Assembly: GCF_040712315.1 (NCBI RefSeq)
Contig: NC_134017.1
Location: 19,126,001 to 19,190,000, forward strand
Direction: 5' to 3'
Origin: Castanea sativa
Lineage: Eukaryota; Streptophyta; Magnoliopsida; Fagales; Fagaceae
DNA: 64,000 bases
This document shows positions 46,421 through 56,555 of the stretch, in pieces (position 1 is the stretch's first letter; each line of letters begins with the position of its first letter). Below the pieces are notes generated by a model that saw only the letters and a program-made list of their open reading frames with translations, was not told the origin of the DNA and ran no database searches. The position numbers and the translations under genes are program-made.

Positions 46421-47093
46421 ATAATGCATAAAAGATGAGTTCATAGATCAAATGGTAAATTACATCCGATTGGCATAAAAATTGGTATGCATGTTAAGAA
46501 CATATAGAGCATGTAGTTCAACGATTGAATTTTCAAAATATGAATTCAATAATAAGTTATTGGGTGGTGTAACATTTTTTAGAATTATTTCAGGTGTAAC
46601 TTGAACTCAACCCTATATTTCTTAATTCGATCTGAATTTTGACAAATCTACCGTGAGATTACATTATCTTCATATATTCATGCTTACAAATTTTCAAGGT
46701 GATAAAAGATTAATAACCATGTCATCAATCAATTGTCTAGATTCAAATTTTAGTAGTTTAAAATAATGCATAAAAGATGAGTTTATAGATCAAATTGTAA
46801 ATTACATCCGATTGGCATGCAAACTGGCACGCATGTTAAGACCATATAGAACATGTAATCTAACGGTTAGATTTTCAAAATATAAATTCAATAATAAGTT
46901 ATTGGGCAGTGTAACATTTTTTAGAGCTGCATTAGGTGTAATTTGAACCCAGCCCTATATTTCTTAATTCGATGTGAATTTTGACAAATTTACCATTAGA
47001 TTACATTATCTTCATATATTTTTCATGCTTACAAAATTTCAAGGTAATCAAAGATTAGTAGCCACGTTATCAATCAATTGATTTTAGATTTGT
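46421..47093. repeat. 342-bp tandem duplication inside CACTA
   Basis: Copies at 46421-46762 and 46763-about 47093, both starting 'ataatgcataaaagatgag'. Each includes 'gtgtaacattttttagag', similar to the ends of the Pack-MULE-like element at 16768. Noncoding. Confidence 0.88.
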
Positions 47094-47264
47094 TGTTCCA
47101 ATTAATTTTTTTCTGACTTTAGATTGTGTTTGTGTTTTGATTGTGTTACATTACACCTGAGAGAGAGAAATGAGTTCGGTTGAGAAGGGAGAGAGTGAAC
47201 AAAGAGGAAAGGAGCTGATTTTTTGGATTTGCTCTCCCAAAAATGACTTTGGCTAGTCCACTGG

Positions 47265-47480
47265 AGATTATGGTTTTCAAACCCGGATCGTTCAATGAAC
47301 CATAAAAGAGAGAGGTTCAAGGATTTTAAGGTCGGACTAAGGTCAAACTGAAGTTGAACCGTGATGACGTCATAATTAATTTAATAATTATTTACATATA
47401 AATTAATATAAATACAAAGTTTGACTAAAATAATCCCTAAATAAATATAAAGATCTATATTGCAATTGTCTTTTTCATAT
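47265..47480. mobile_element. Truncated M1-family MULE end
   Basis: 'atggttttcaaacccgga' and 'gtgatgacgtcataatta' match the right end of the 9577-11149 element in inverse orientation. The other end was not found. Confidence 0.6.
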
Positions 47481-47556
47481 GATAAATTAAAAAAATTAAA
47501 TCAAAAGCAAACATATAAGCAAGTATATAAGTACATAACAATGTCATAATTAATTT

Positions 47557-47558
<2 letters not shown>

Positions 47559-47602
<44 letters not shown>
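47559..47602. repeat. Poly-T run of about 44
   Basis: Uninterrupted T tract between the M1 fragment and the minisatellite. It could be an assembly-sensitive spot. Confidence 0.95.
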
Positions 47603-47603
<1 letters not shown>

Positions 47604-47605
<2 letters not shown>

Positions 47606-48265
47606 TTTAAGGGTATTTAAGTCACTTTTGGCTTAGGATGTATATTGGTCATTTTTTAATGCCTAGGGAGTATTTAGCCGTTGGGGGTATTTTGGTCATC
47701 ATCTTAGGCTAAAGGGGTGTTTTTAGTCATTTTTAGGTTTCGGTGGTTTTTTTTTTTTAATCTTTTTTTAGATTTTAATAATATTTTGGCCTTTTTTTAG
47801 AATTCAAAGGTATATTAGTTCTTTTTCATGTTTCGGGAATATTTCGGCCATTTTTTGGGTGCTAGGGGTGTTTCGGTTATTTTTTATGTTTGTCGGGTAA
47901 GTTGGCCTTATTTTAGTCTTAGGGGTATTTTAGTCATTTTCAAGGATTATTAAATTATATTTTATTAAATTCGGTTTTTTTAGGTTTCAAGGGTATTTTG
48001 GTCTTTTTATGTTTCAAGGGTATTTTGGTCATTTTTCATGTTGCTGGGGTATTTCAGTCATTTTTTGGGTGGTAGGGGTGTTTCAGTCCTTTTCTAAGTT
48101 TATGGGGTATCTTGCCCTTTTTTAGTCTTAGGGGTATTTCAGTCATTTTAATGATTATTAAATTATATTTTATTAATTTTGGTCCTCGAGTTTCATCTTA
48201 TATTTTTATTAATTATTAAATTATATTTTATTAATTTTTAGTATTAAATTATATTTTATTACTTT
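47604..48265. repeat. Minisatellite with 'ggggtatttcggtcattttt' theme
   Basis: About a dozen degenerate copies of 'ggtattt(t/c)(g/a)gtcattttt' spaced roughly 40-60 bp to about 48150, followed by four copies of 'attaaattatattttatta' to 48265. No coding potential. Confidence 0.85.
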
Positions 48266-48279
48266 TAGTGTAGGGAAAA

Positions 48280-48545
48280 AAATCCCTAAATGCCTATTAC
48301 GGCGGTTTTAAGAGCCTATTACGGCGGTTTTAAAACCGTTGCTATATGTATGAAGTAAAGAAACCAAGATTCAAAATTTTCAAAAAATTTTGAAAATTTC
48401 ATGACTTATTGTGGCAGTTTTTTCCTCTCACAATAAGTCCGCTGCAATAAGTGAAAAAGTCGCCATAATAGGATTCAAACGTATTACGGAGATTTTTTCC
48501 GCTGCAATAAGTGCCATTTTCGTCACAATAAGTCCCTCGTACCAC
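48280..48545. other. Possible remnant of another CACTA subterminal region
   Basis: 'tattacggcggttttaa' occurs twice (about 48296 and 48315), followed by 'aaaaccgttgc' and several 'gcaataagt' and 'cacaataagt' motifs. The style resembles CACTA subterminal repeats but differs from the host element's own, so it may be a nested fragment. Confidence 0.4.
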
Positions 48546-48799
48546 TTAAAAATTTTCAGACTTCCCACTTATTTTTTATTTCAGCTTCCCACCACTTTGG
48601 CCTCTCATTTTTGATCTCCCACTTCTTTACTTCAAATATTTTCCTCTCACCCACATTTTCTCTCCCCCTCCCCCTCTCTCTCTCCCTCTCTCTATCATGG
48701 ATCTTCCTTAGCCTACTTCCCCTCCTCCTCTCTTCTTCTTTACTCAAAACCCACCATTTCTTTTCTAAAATTTCAAACACAAAAATACTACCCAAAACC

Positions 48800-49848
48800 T
48801 ATGTTGCACGGACATGGACACGGACACGACACGGACATGGACACGGCGATACAGAAATTTTTGAAAAACAAGGACACGACACGGCATGGACACGACAATT
48901 AAATAATTAATTAAATTTTATATTTAGGCATATTTTTAAATATTTTTAGACATAAAATTCGTTTATGTCTAAAATTTAAATTATGTAAGAACTACAAATA
49001 AGCAAATTAACACCCAAAGTAATACAACAATATACATATAATGTTTAGAGTACAAACCAAAATTTTAAATAGACTACATTCAACATCAAACTAGAAACAT
49101 AAAAGTGACCGTGAGAGTGGGATTAAAAAAAAACATTATATTATATGCCACATAATATTAATGTAACAACATTACATTATATGACACATAATATTAATGT
49201 AACAACATTATATAATATATATCCCACTCTCACAGTCACACAGTGACCATGAGAGTGGGATTAAAAAAAAAAAAAGCGTTATAAGTTAAATACTTAAATA
49301 AGCAACCCGTCCTATTCACCCAACCAAATGGCCAACAAATATCTGAAAGAAAAAAAAAAAAAAACAGAGAGAAGCTTAAGCCAAGAGGTCAGACCTGAGA
49401 TGTCCATGCAGAGAGAGAGAGAGAGATCGGAAGGGACAAGGACAGAGCGACGTCTATGGCGCTCGCTGATCGGCCTGATCTAGCTCCGGCAAGGGACAGA
49501 GGGCAGCGGCACAGCGAGCAGAGGTCAGAGGGAGGGTGGGTGAGAGCTTGAGAGGTGGGTTTCGAGCTAATGAGTTCTCACTTCTTAGACTTTGTTTTAG
49601 GGTATATCATGAAATCAATGGTATTGGTAAGTCCATTTGTCAAAATATGTGATTTTCCTTCTTTTTTTTTTTTTCACTGCTAGCGTGTTGAAGCCGCGTC
49701 GGCGCCGTGTCGGAGAAGTGAAAAAAGAAAAAAGAAAAAAAAAAGACACTACTCGGACACCGGAGTCTGACGAATCGTACCGGTTCTGGTGTTCGACACG
49801 TGAAGGACACGGACACGTTACCAAAAATGGCGTGTCCGTGCAACCTAG
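48800..49848. mobile_element. Nested MULE-like element, TSD CCCAAAACC
   Basis: Ends 'tatgttgcacggacatgg' and (reverse complement) 'ctaggttgcacggacacg' are flanked by a 9-bp duplication CCCAAAACC at 48791-48799 and 49849-49857. 'ggacacg' is repeated many times near both ends. A GC-richer interior patch (about 49405-49560) may be captured gene DNA, not identified. Confidence 0.82.
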
Positions 49849-49857
49849 CCCAAAACC

Positions 49858-52157
49858 ACAAACCCTACCCAAAGCAAGGTAAGTCTCACCAACTCTTTCC
49901 CTTGTATCTAGCTTCCAAGTATCCCACCGGTGGAGACCATTTTTGCAAGAAAAAGACTCCTCCTTTGGGTGAAGCAAGGTTGGAGGGTAAGTCATTTTTT
50001 CTTCCATTCTCTCTGTCTCACGCTAGATGAGTACAAGGCGACGGATATTCTATTGGCAAGGTGTTTGTAATCTCTTTCTTCTTTCATTTTCAACAATAAA
50101 TATCACGTTTTCATCATAAAATAAAAACAATAAATATCACATTTTTCATTTGAAATTTCAAACTTCGTTTTCTTCTTTCTTTTCATTTGTGGTTTTTTTT
50201 TTCTTGGATTTGAATGATTTTGGAGCCCTAAACTCCCAAGAATATGGTTTTGGTGTTAGGATGTCATTGATTTTAGATCCTTAAGTTTAAATTACTGAAG
50301 CCATAATTTAAGAACGTCATTTCAAATCCTCTCCGTGGGATTTTATCCAGAATTTGGGGGCCATAATTTGTCTACAAATGATAAATTTTCTTGTTTTAAA
50401 GGCCTTGATCAGTATATGTATCAATTGTTGTTCTCCTACTTGTCTGATATGTTACTCAGTGTATGAAATACCTCATTGTTCTATCTAAAGAGACAGAACA
50501 GGGGTTTGGCTGTATTTTCAATGATTTTCCTATTACACATGTTATGTGTTTGTTGTTTTGTCCGAGTGAAGAATGAGTAGAGCTGTTCTTCATAAGTCAA
50601 TTAATAGTTGGTGGGTGATGCACATAGTTTTTTTTTTTTCTCTCTGAAGTGAAAGATTGAAATTTTTATTGGTGCCAAACTACAAAAATTGTTATATAAT
50701 AGATCACGTATTATAGCTGTTGGGTTACTATTCTTTTGTTTGTTTAGTTCGTCTGCTGCCTTGTTGTTTTGTTTGTTTAGTTCATCTAAATACATGGTTT
50801 AATAGTAATGGAGGATTTGGAGCTAACATTTCTAATATTTGGTAAAAGAAAAAAAATGTGAAAATTTAATAGTATTTTTAAGTGGTAAGAATACTTTCGA
50901 ATTCGGTTAGGCAGCTCTTGGTATCTCTAATTATAAGTTTATTCTTCAGAGAACCTAAGCAATTTTATATACCAACACTCAAAGTGACATCAAAACAGCA
51001 TTAGCAACCACATCATTTAGAAACTAGGCAAGTAGATTCTTTGAATCCATGGGTAGGAAAATCATGTTTAGGACTGAAAATTTGTGGGTTTAAATCAGAG
51101 AACCTGATTGCGATAAAAAGTTTTTTAAAAAGCATTAATCTTGATGGGAACAATACTATATGGGCACAAAGAAAATGGGAAATTCAATTTTCTGCTTTTG
51201 TATTTAGGAATGAAAGTGGGTTTAAGTTATGCCTACCATCTGTTCGACGAAATGCTCCAATAACTCTCTCTCTTTTGTAATGTAGAGCGTGTGATGCTTT
51301 GTTTTTTTTGTTCCTATCACACTTTAGAGTTGAACGAACAAATAGGTTTCTTTTTTTCTTTTTCTTTTTTTAAATTTTTTTCAGGGTGACTTGTTTTGAA
51401 AATTTTAAGCTAGCTTATTAGAATCAGTATTACGTAGTTGTAGCTTTTGAAGTGCATTTAATTTTCTTTTTATTCAGTGTTTTGTTTCTAATGATATACA
51501 GGTTTCAACTGACCCAGTCTTAGTTTCATTGATCTTTGAGTTTTGGTAGTGGAAGGATAACAAGAAAGCAAAAATGGATGGTTTTGGCAAGGCTAGAGTG
51601 AGTATTTTTTTTTTTTCAATATCTAAGTTATGGTTTATATTTTATCTTTAATGGGTTTTGTATATGGTTATAGGATCTTTGAATAAGCTTTCAAATACAG
51701 AGGCAAAGTATTTCCTGGAAAACGTAAGCTTGATGACAGTATTTTCTTGTTGAACTCTTTTTATTTATTCTAATCCATGGAACACATTGTAGTTTTGTTT
51801 ACATTACTTTATATAAAATGTTAAAAATTTCATGTTCTTGTTTTCATTTGAATCTTATCCATGATTTTTATTAGGGTACAAATCAGATCAACATTTCTTT
51901 CAATTTTTTGGTGGCTATGAATTATCATTGATTCATGACGTACACAATAAAGATCAATATTAATAAGTTTACACTTTTTATAGTTGTCAATTGAAATTCT
52001 ATTTCAATTTATCAATGTGGTAGGATGATGAGCATGTATTTAGTTCTGAAAAAATTGTTAATGATACTTAATTTAGCAATGAATGAATGCTGGGGCAATT
52101 CTTGAGTAATTCTTATATTATTACATTATTATTTTTTGGCTTATGCATGATTAGTTA
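49858..52157. other. CACTA interior, unassigned, with exon-like pieces
   Basis: Mostly AT-rich. An 80-codon plus-strand frame at 51041-51280 ('LNLDGNNTIWAQRKWEIQF'-like composition) and a short 'atggatggttttggcaagg' followed by a 'gtgagt' donor at about 51600 look exon-like but match no family I know. They could be captured host fragments or degraded accessory coding exons. Confidence 0.35.
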
Positions 52158-52165
52158 TTCATTAA

Positions 52166-53061
52166 GGGAAAATTACAATTTACCCACCTGTGGTTTGACT
52201 AAAGTTTAAGTTGTCTACCTGTGGTTTAGAATTTGACACTTTGCCCATCTGAGGTTTGCTCCCTTAGGGGTCCGTTACCCACCTATGGACTTTCTTCGTT
52301 ACAAACTTAAAAAACATAACAAAATTTTAAAAAATAAGATCAAAAGGTGGCTTTTTAAAAATTTAGAAACTTGCTCAAGAAATTTAGAACACAAAAATTA
52401 TCCAACTGAGCTCTTGCTAACACTTTCCACAAACAATTATACATATCTAAAACCCACTAATCTTGCATACAAATTAGAACAACACAACAAAATTAGCCAA
52501 ACACAGAATAATCACTAATGAGAGATAATAAAAGGAAAATTGGACAAAATTAGTGAAGAACAATGAAACCTAAAACATGAAACCCCAACCCCAGCTCTCT
52601 GTTCCTTCCTCCTTCAATCTTTTCTATCAACAAAACAACAAACCCACTACAAAATTCCCAGTACTGTCCATTTTTTCAGTCAACAAACCCACTTGAAAAA
52701 TCCAAGCTTTTTCCATCATCTGGTCAAACGAAAAGAAAAAGAAAAAGTGAAAGTGAGTTCTAAATTTACTTAGCAGACAACAATAGCATTATGAACTGAA
52801 CAACATTTATGGATGGCTTGGCTTTTGGTTGGTTAATGGGTTCTTCGCAGCTAGTGAATGTGAAGAATATTGAACTATATATTTCTGGTTTGGTGATGGG
52901 TGAGGGGTCTTGTGAGTTGTAAATGTGATGGGTATCCGTATATCTTTGAACTCTCTATGTTTCTCTTTCCCAAAAGATGAAAGAAAGATGAAATATCTTT
53001 GAAGATTTGAGCTACAATGTTGTGAACAGAACATCAGATTATTATTTATTATTATTATTTT

Positions 53062-53113
<52 letters not shown>

Positions 53114-53701
53114 TTTGTACCATAAATTCTTATTCAAAATTAGAACGCCCAAATAGAACCCAAAAAATTCCAACTCGATCTTCACATAGCACATCTTCAA
53201 CTACTCAAACCTTCATGCGCAACCGTTAAACCTTCAAATGCCAGATCAATGAAACAGAAATCATAGATAGAGAGGGAAAGCTTGAGGTCATGGGCTTTGT
53301 TTAGATTAGAGAATACAAAAGTGCTTCAAAGTGAAATTGACGAGGAAGAATTTCCTAGGGTGGTGGGTCCGGTGACAAACGGCGAGATGGAAATGTTCTA
53401 TTGGCACAAATTGATATGAATATATGATAGAGAGAATAAAACATCATCTTACAAGTCTAAAATGCCAATTTATGTGTTCTATTGAAATTCTTGAGCAAGC
53501 TTCTAAATTTCAAAAAGCCACCTTTTGATCTTATTTTTTAAAATTTTGTTATGTTTTTTATGTTTGTAATGGAAAAAGTCATAGGTGGGTAACGGACCCT
53601 TAACAGAGCAGGCCTCAGGTGGGCAAAGTTTCAAACTTTAAACCACAGGTAGACAACTTAAATTTTGGCCAAACCACAAGTGAAAAAGTTGTAATTTGCC
53701 C
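52166..53701. mobile_element. Nested fold-back MULE-like element, TSD TTCATTAA
   Basis: Long inverted arms of about 240 bp (52166-about 52410 and about 53460-53701) start 'gggaaaattacaatttaccc' and inverse. TTCATTAA flanks both sides (52158-52165, 53702-53709). The interior has no recognisable gene; an AT/GT microsatellite is at about 53065-53115. Confidence 0.85.
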
Positions 53702-53951
53702 TTCATTAAAAAAAAAGTAAGATTAAAAATGTGACAATATGAAGCCAACCATCTCAGTCCCGTCAAGCTCACCTAGATGGGATAGTGAAAAAAAAATGAA
53801 ATACTAAAAGAAAATTTGAAAATACTAAAAGATGTTTATGTTTATAAGACCCAATGTTAACTGTGCTAGTTATTTTTAAGACTGCATAATTATATAAGTT
53901 TTAGCAACCATTATTGTTGTTAGTTATAATTAATATGATGTTTTATATGGA

Positions 53952-54137
53952 GTGGATAAAATGTCAGTTGATAAATTTTGGATACATCATTCTACTAGAT
54001 TGTGCACAGAGTATATTAATGGGGTTGAAAATTTTCTTGAGTATGCATTTAAATATTCAATAAATAAAGATATGAAAATCAATTATTTGTGTGTTGATTG
54101 TAGCAACAAGTATCGTTGGATTGGGGATGAGGTCTAG
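53952..54137 (+). pseudogene. CACTA transposase N-terminal (Transpos_assoc) fragment
   Basis: A 61-codon frame 'MDKMSVDKFWIHHSTRLC', then 'YINGVENFLEYAFKYS', then 'YLCVDCSNKYRW'. The spacing of Trp, 'Y..GVE.FL..A' and the CxxC pair matches the Transpos_assoc domain that precedes the TNP2-type transposase. The catalytic domain that should follow is absent; a stop comes at 54137. It shows the element derives from an autonomous CACTA. Confidence 0.7.
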
Positions 54138-55309
54138 TATCATCTTTTACTAGTGGATCATGTCTTTAACACAATTGTATTGGAAATATACATATTTGTA
54201 TTATACTTTCATCATATTAATATTAACTAATAGTAGGTAGACGTGGCAGGGCTTATAAAAAAAAAAAGGTAGACATGGCAAGGGAATGTAAAAGTAAAGC
54301 CAAAATCATCATACCAAAAGCTGCTTGAGAGATTACTATTCTTTTTCACCAAAAATTGAATGGAGCTTGAACGAATTTTATTGAATACCCAAGATCTGAG
54401 CTTGAAACTCTATATGCTTGCTATATAGCTCAACATTTTAAACATAAGCAACTAGACAAGGAAGTGAAGAAGGCATTTGTGGAATATGTGAAACACCACT
54501 ATTCTGATTGGATATTTCACATTTAAAATCCTATTTTTAAGAAGTTCCCAAGGAAAGAAGATCATTACAAGAATGGTCATTCCTTCATTCTTATACCTTT
54601 TTGGAAAAAGATGGATAAATGGATGGATGAAGAATGAGAGGTGAGTATAAATGAATACATTGTCATAAATTCTCTCTATCTCTCTTGCATTCTCTCTAAC
54701 CATTATTTGTGGTTTACATTTTTCACAATTGTTATATCATTTTAATTTATATTTAATTTTGATAGTGGTTTAAGTAATCAAATTAAGTTATTATTATTGT
54801 TAAATTAAAAAAGAAGAAGTTATTATCGTTGTTTATGATAAATTATATGATTATATTTGATATAGTAATATGTGTACTTATTTATTGAAGCATTGATACA
54901 AATACAAATTCACTTTAATTGTTTCATTTTAACTCAGGTTTAATGTTTTTTTTTTTTTTTTAAGAACTAGCAGAGATGAAGAGGACAACTCAAACAATAA
55001 CATGAAGGTCGAAAACAACTTGGAGGGTGACTTAGAGGAAAACTAATATAGATCTTGTCATAATTTTAGTTGTTTAAGTTTAAAATAATATTTTTATGTC
55101 ATGGTTTAATTTCAAGATTTTTTTGTATATTCTATACATTAAAGTTTGAACTTATAAGAATTTTTATGTTTCGATGGATCAATTTTTAGTAATCATTATA
55201 CAATTGTAACAGGATAATTAAACAAAAATGATATAAAATAACTTATAAATAAATAAATAAATAAATAATAAAATAATCAAAATATTATATAAAATATTAT
55301 CACTGATGA
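54138..55309 (+). other. CACTA interior with weak coding traces
   Basis: At about 54400-54530 a plus frame reads 'HKQLDKEVKKAFVEYVKHHY' before a stop, and at about 54965-55045 an acidic Asn/Glu-rich piece ends in a stop. Both may be decayed transposase exons. Otherwise AT-rich. Confidence 0.35.
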
Positions 55310-55841
55310 TATTAAAATTTGGTCATAAACAATTTATAGTGACGACAAAGTCCCTCGCAATTTATAGAATAGCGACGCCACTTAACCTCTTGTAAAAACG
55401 TTTTAAGTGACAACTTAACGTCATCACTATTATTTATAACTAATTGTGAGGGGTTAAAAGCCCTCACAAATAAATTTTAACGACGACATTATTTGTCTCT
55501 AAAAAGTATATCATCAACTTGAAATTTGAAAATAATTAATTGTGAGGGTATGAAGATCCTTACAAATAGTTGTTAACGACGACTGCTTTCTCTCGCTAAA
55601 AATAAGTCATCGACTTTTCTCGTCGTTTGGTAATGTATTTGTGAGGGCAGATTTGTTCAATAACGATGGTGGATTGCTTTCGTAAATTATTTATTTGCGA
55701 AGGTATGGTCGAAAAATCTCTTTTAGCAACAAGAGCAAATACGACGGCCTTCGAGGGCCACATGCCCTTGCTAATAACCTTTTGTGACGATATTAGAATT
55801 TTTGTGAGGGCATTTTGCTAGTAGACTCTTTTCTTGTAGTG
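55310..55841. repeat. CACTA right subterminal repeat region
   Basis: Dense 'tgtgaggg', 'ccctcgcaa' and 'acgacg' motifs in both orientations, ending in the inverted terminus at 55841. Confidence 0.8.
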
Positions 55842-56299
55842 TATTATGTAACAACTTAAAATTTTGAAAACTTGTAGAAGGAAATTGTAAAAATTCATGT
55901 ATTTTTTTTATTGATAACTCAATATATTCAAGTTTTATTTTTATTAATTTTTTTTAAAAAAAATTTAAGTTTCTTAATGACCTTCTAAACAAAATTCTTG
56001 GAGCTGCTATAGTTATTTTCTTGTAACTTCCGCAACATGAAATACACATAAGAATTTCATCCAGCTTCAACTCTGCATGAAGTAATTCTTTTTCATAATA
56101 TAGAAATTCGACGATAAAGAATATTTTATTTAGATCGAAAAACAAAAAGAAGAGAACGTGGACACGTATAATACTTTGCTAACTACCATGGATATGTAAT
56201 TACATTAAAAATGCAACTCTAAAAATTGACCAAATTAAAACTGAATGGATAGTCCTTGGTCATTGTAAAAATCATCACTTAATTATGTAAAACTTTTTG
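55842..56299. repeat. Segmental duplication, copy 2, block C (right part)
   Basis: Matches 22646-23090 ('aaaattttgaaaacttgtag', 'tagatcgaaaaacaaaaag'). It is the 3' flank of the PERK relic copy C2 on the minus strand. Confidence 0.88.
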
Positions 56300-56555
56300 T
56301 GGATTTGATAGTTTTGACGTGTTTTGCGCATGAGATATCAGCTTCTCAAGAAAAAACTTTCGCTCTGCCTGGCCCTGTCCTGAGTATTGCCCTAAGTAGG
56401 TACTAGGTCATTAATGCGCATGCCTTACTCGTGGTTTTGCAGTATCATTTTTTTTTTTTTTTGAATTTCTTTGAGTCCTCATTCCCACTGCTCCCAGGTT
56501 TGGTTCCCTCATATAGATCATCCAGAGAAAGATTTCCTTCTAAAGCCCGAGCTAT
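56300..56555 (-). pseudogene. PERK-type kinase pseudogene, last exon (copy C2)
   Basis: The minus strand reads 'RALEGNLSLDDLYEGTKPG', then 'GNEDSKKFKK', the PERK C-terminal signature, beginning right after an intact 'gcag' acceptor (exon start 56555). A long poly-A (T14 on plus) then shifts the frame and 'QNHE' is followed by a stop. It is the duplicate of 23090-23408. Upstream exons are not visible within the following 2 kb. Confidence 0.72.

Larger units (their letters stand above)
45625..55841. mobile_element. Non-autonomous CACTA (CMC/EnSpm) transposon, TSD TAT
   Basis: 10,217 bp. The ends are CACTACAAGAAAA and its inverse TTTTCTTGTAGTG, the classic plant CACTA termini, with the 3-bp duplication TAT on both sides (45622-45624, 55842-55844). 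Subterminal regions have many short 'tttgtgacgg' and 'ccctcgcaaa' repeats. The empty site is retained in copy 1 near 22645. Only a short piece of transposase-associated coding sequence remains. It is loaded with nested elements. Confidence 0.96.

Noticed and set aside
49615..50007. 130-codon minus-strand frame
   Set aside because: Crosses the border of the nested MULE and its target duplication, so it is an accidental fusion frame.
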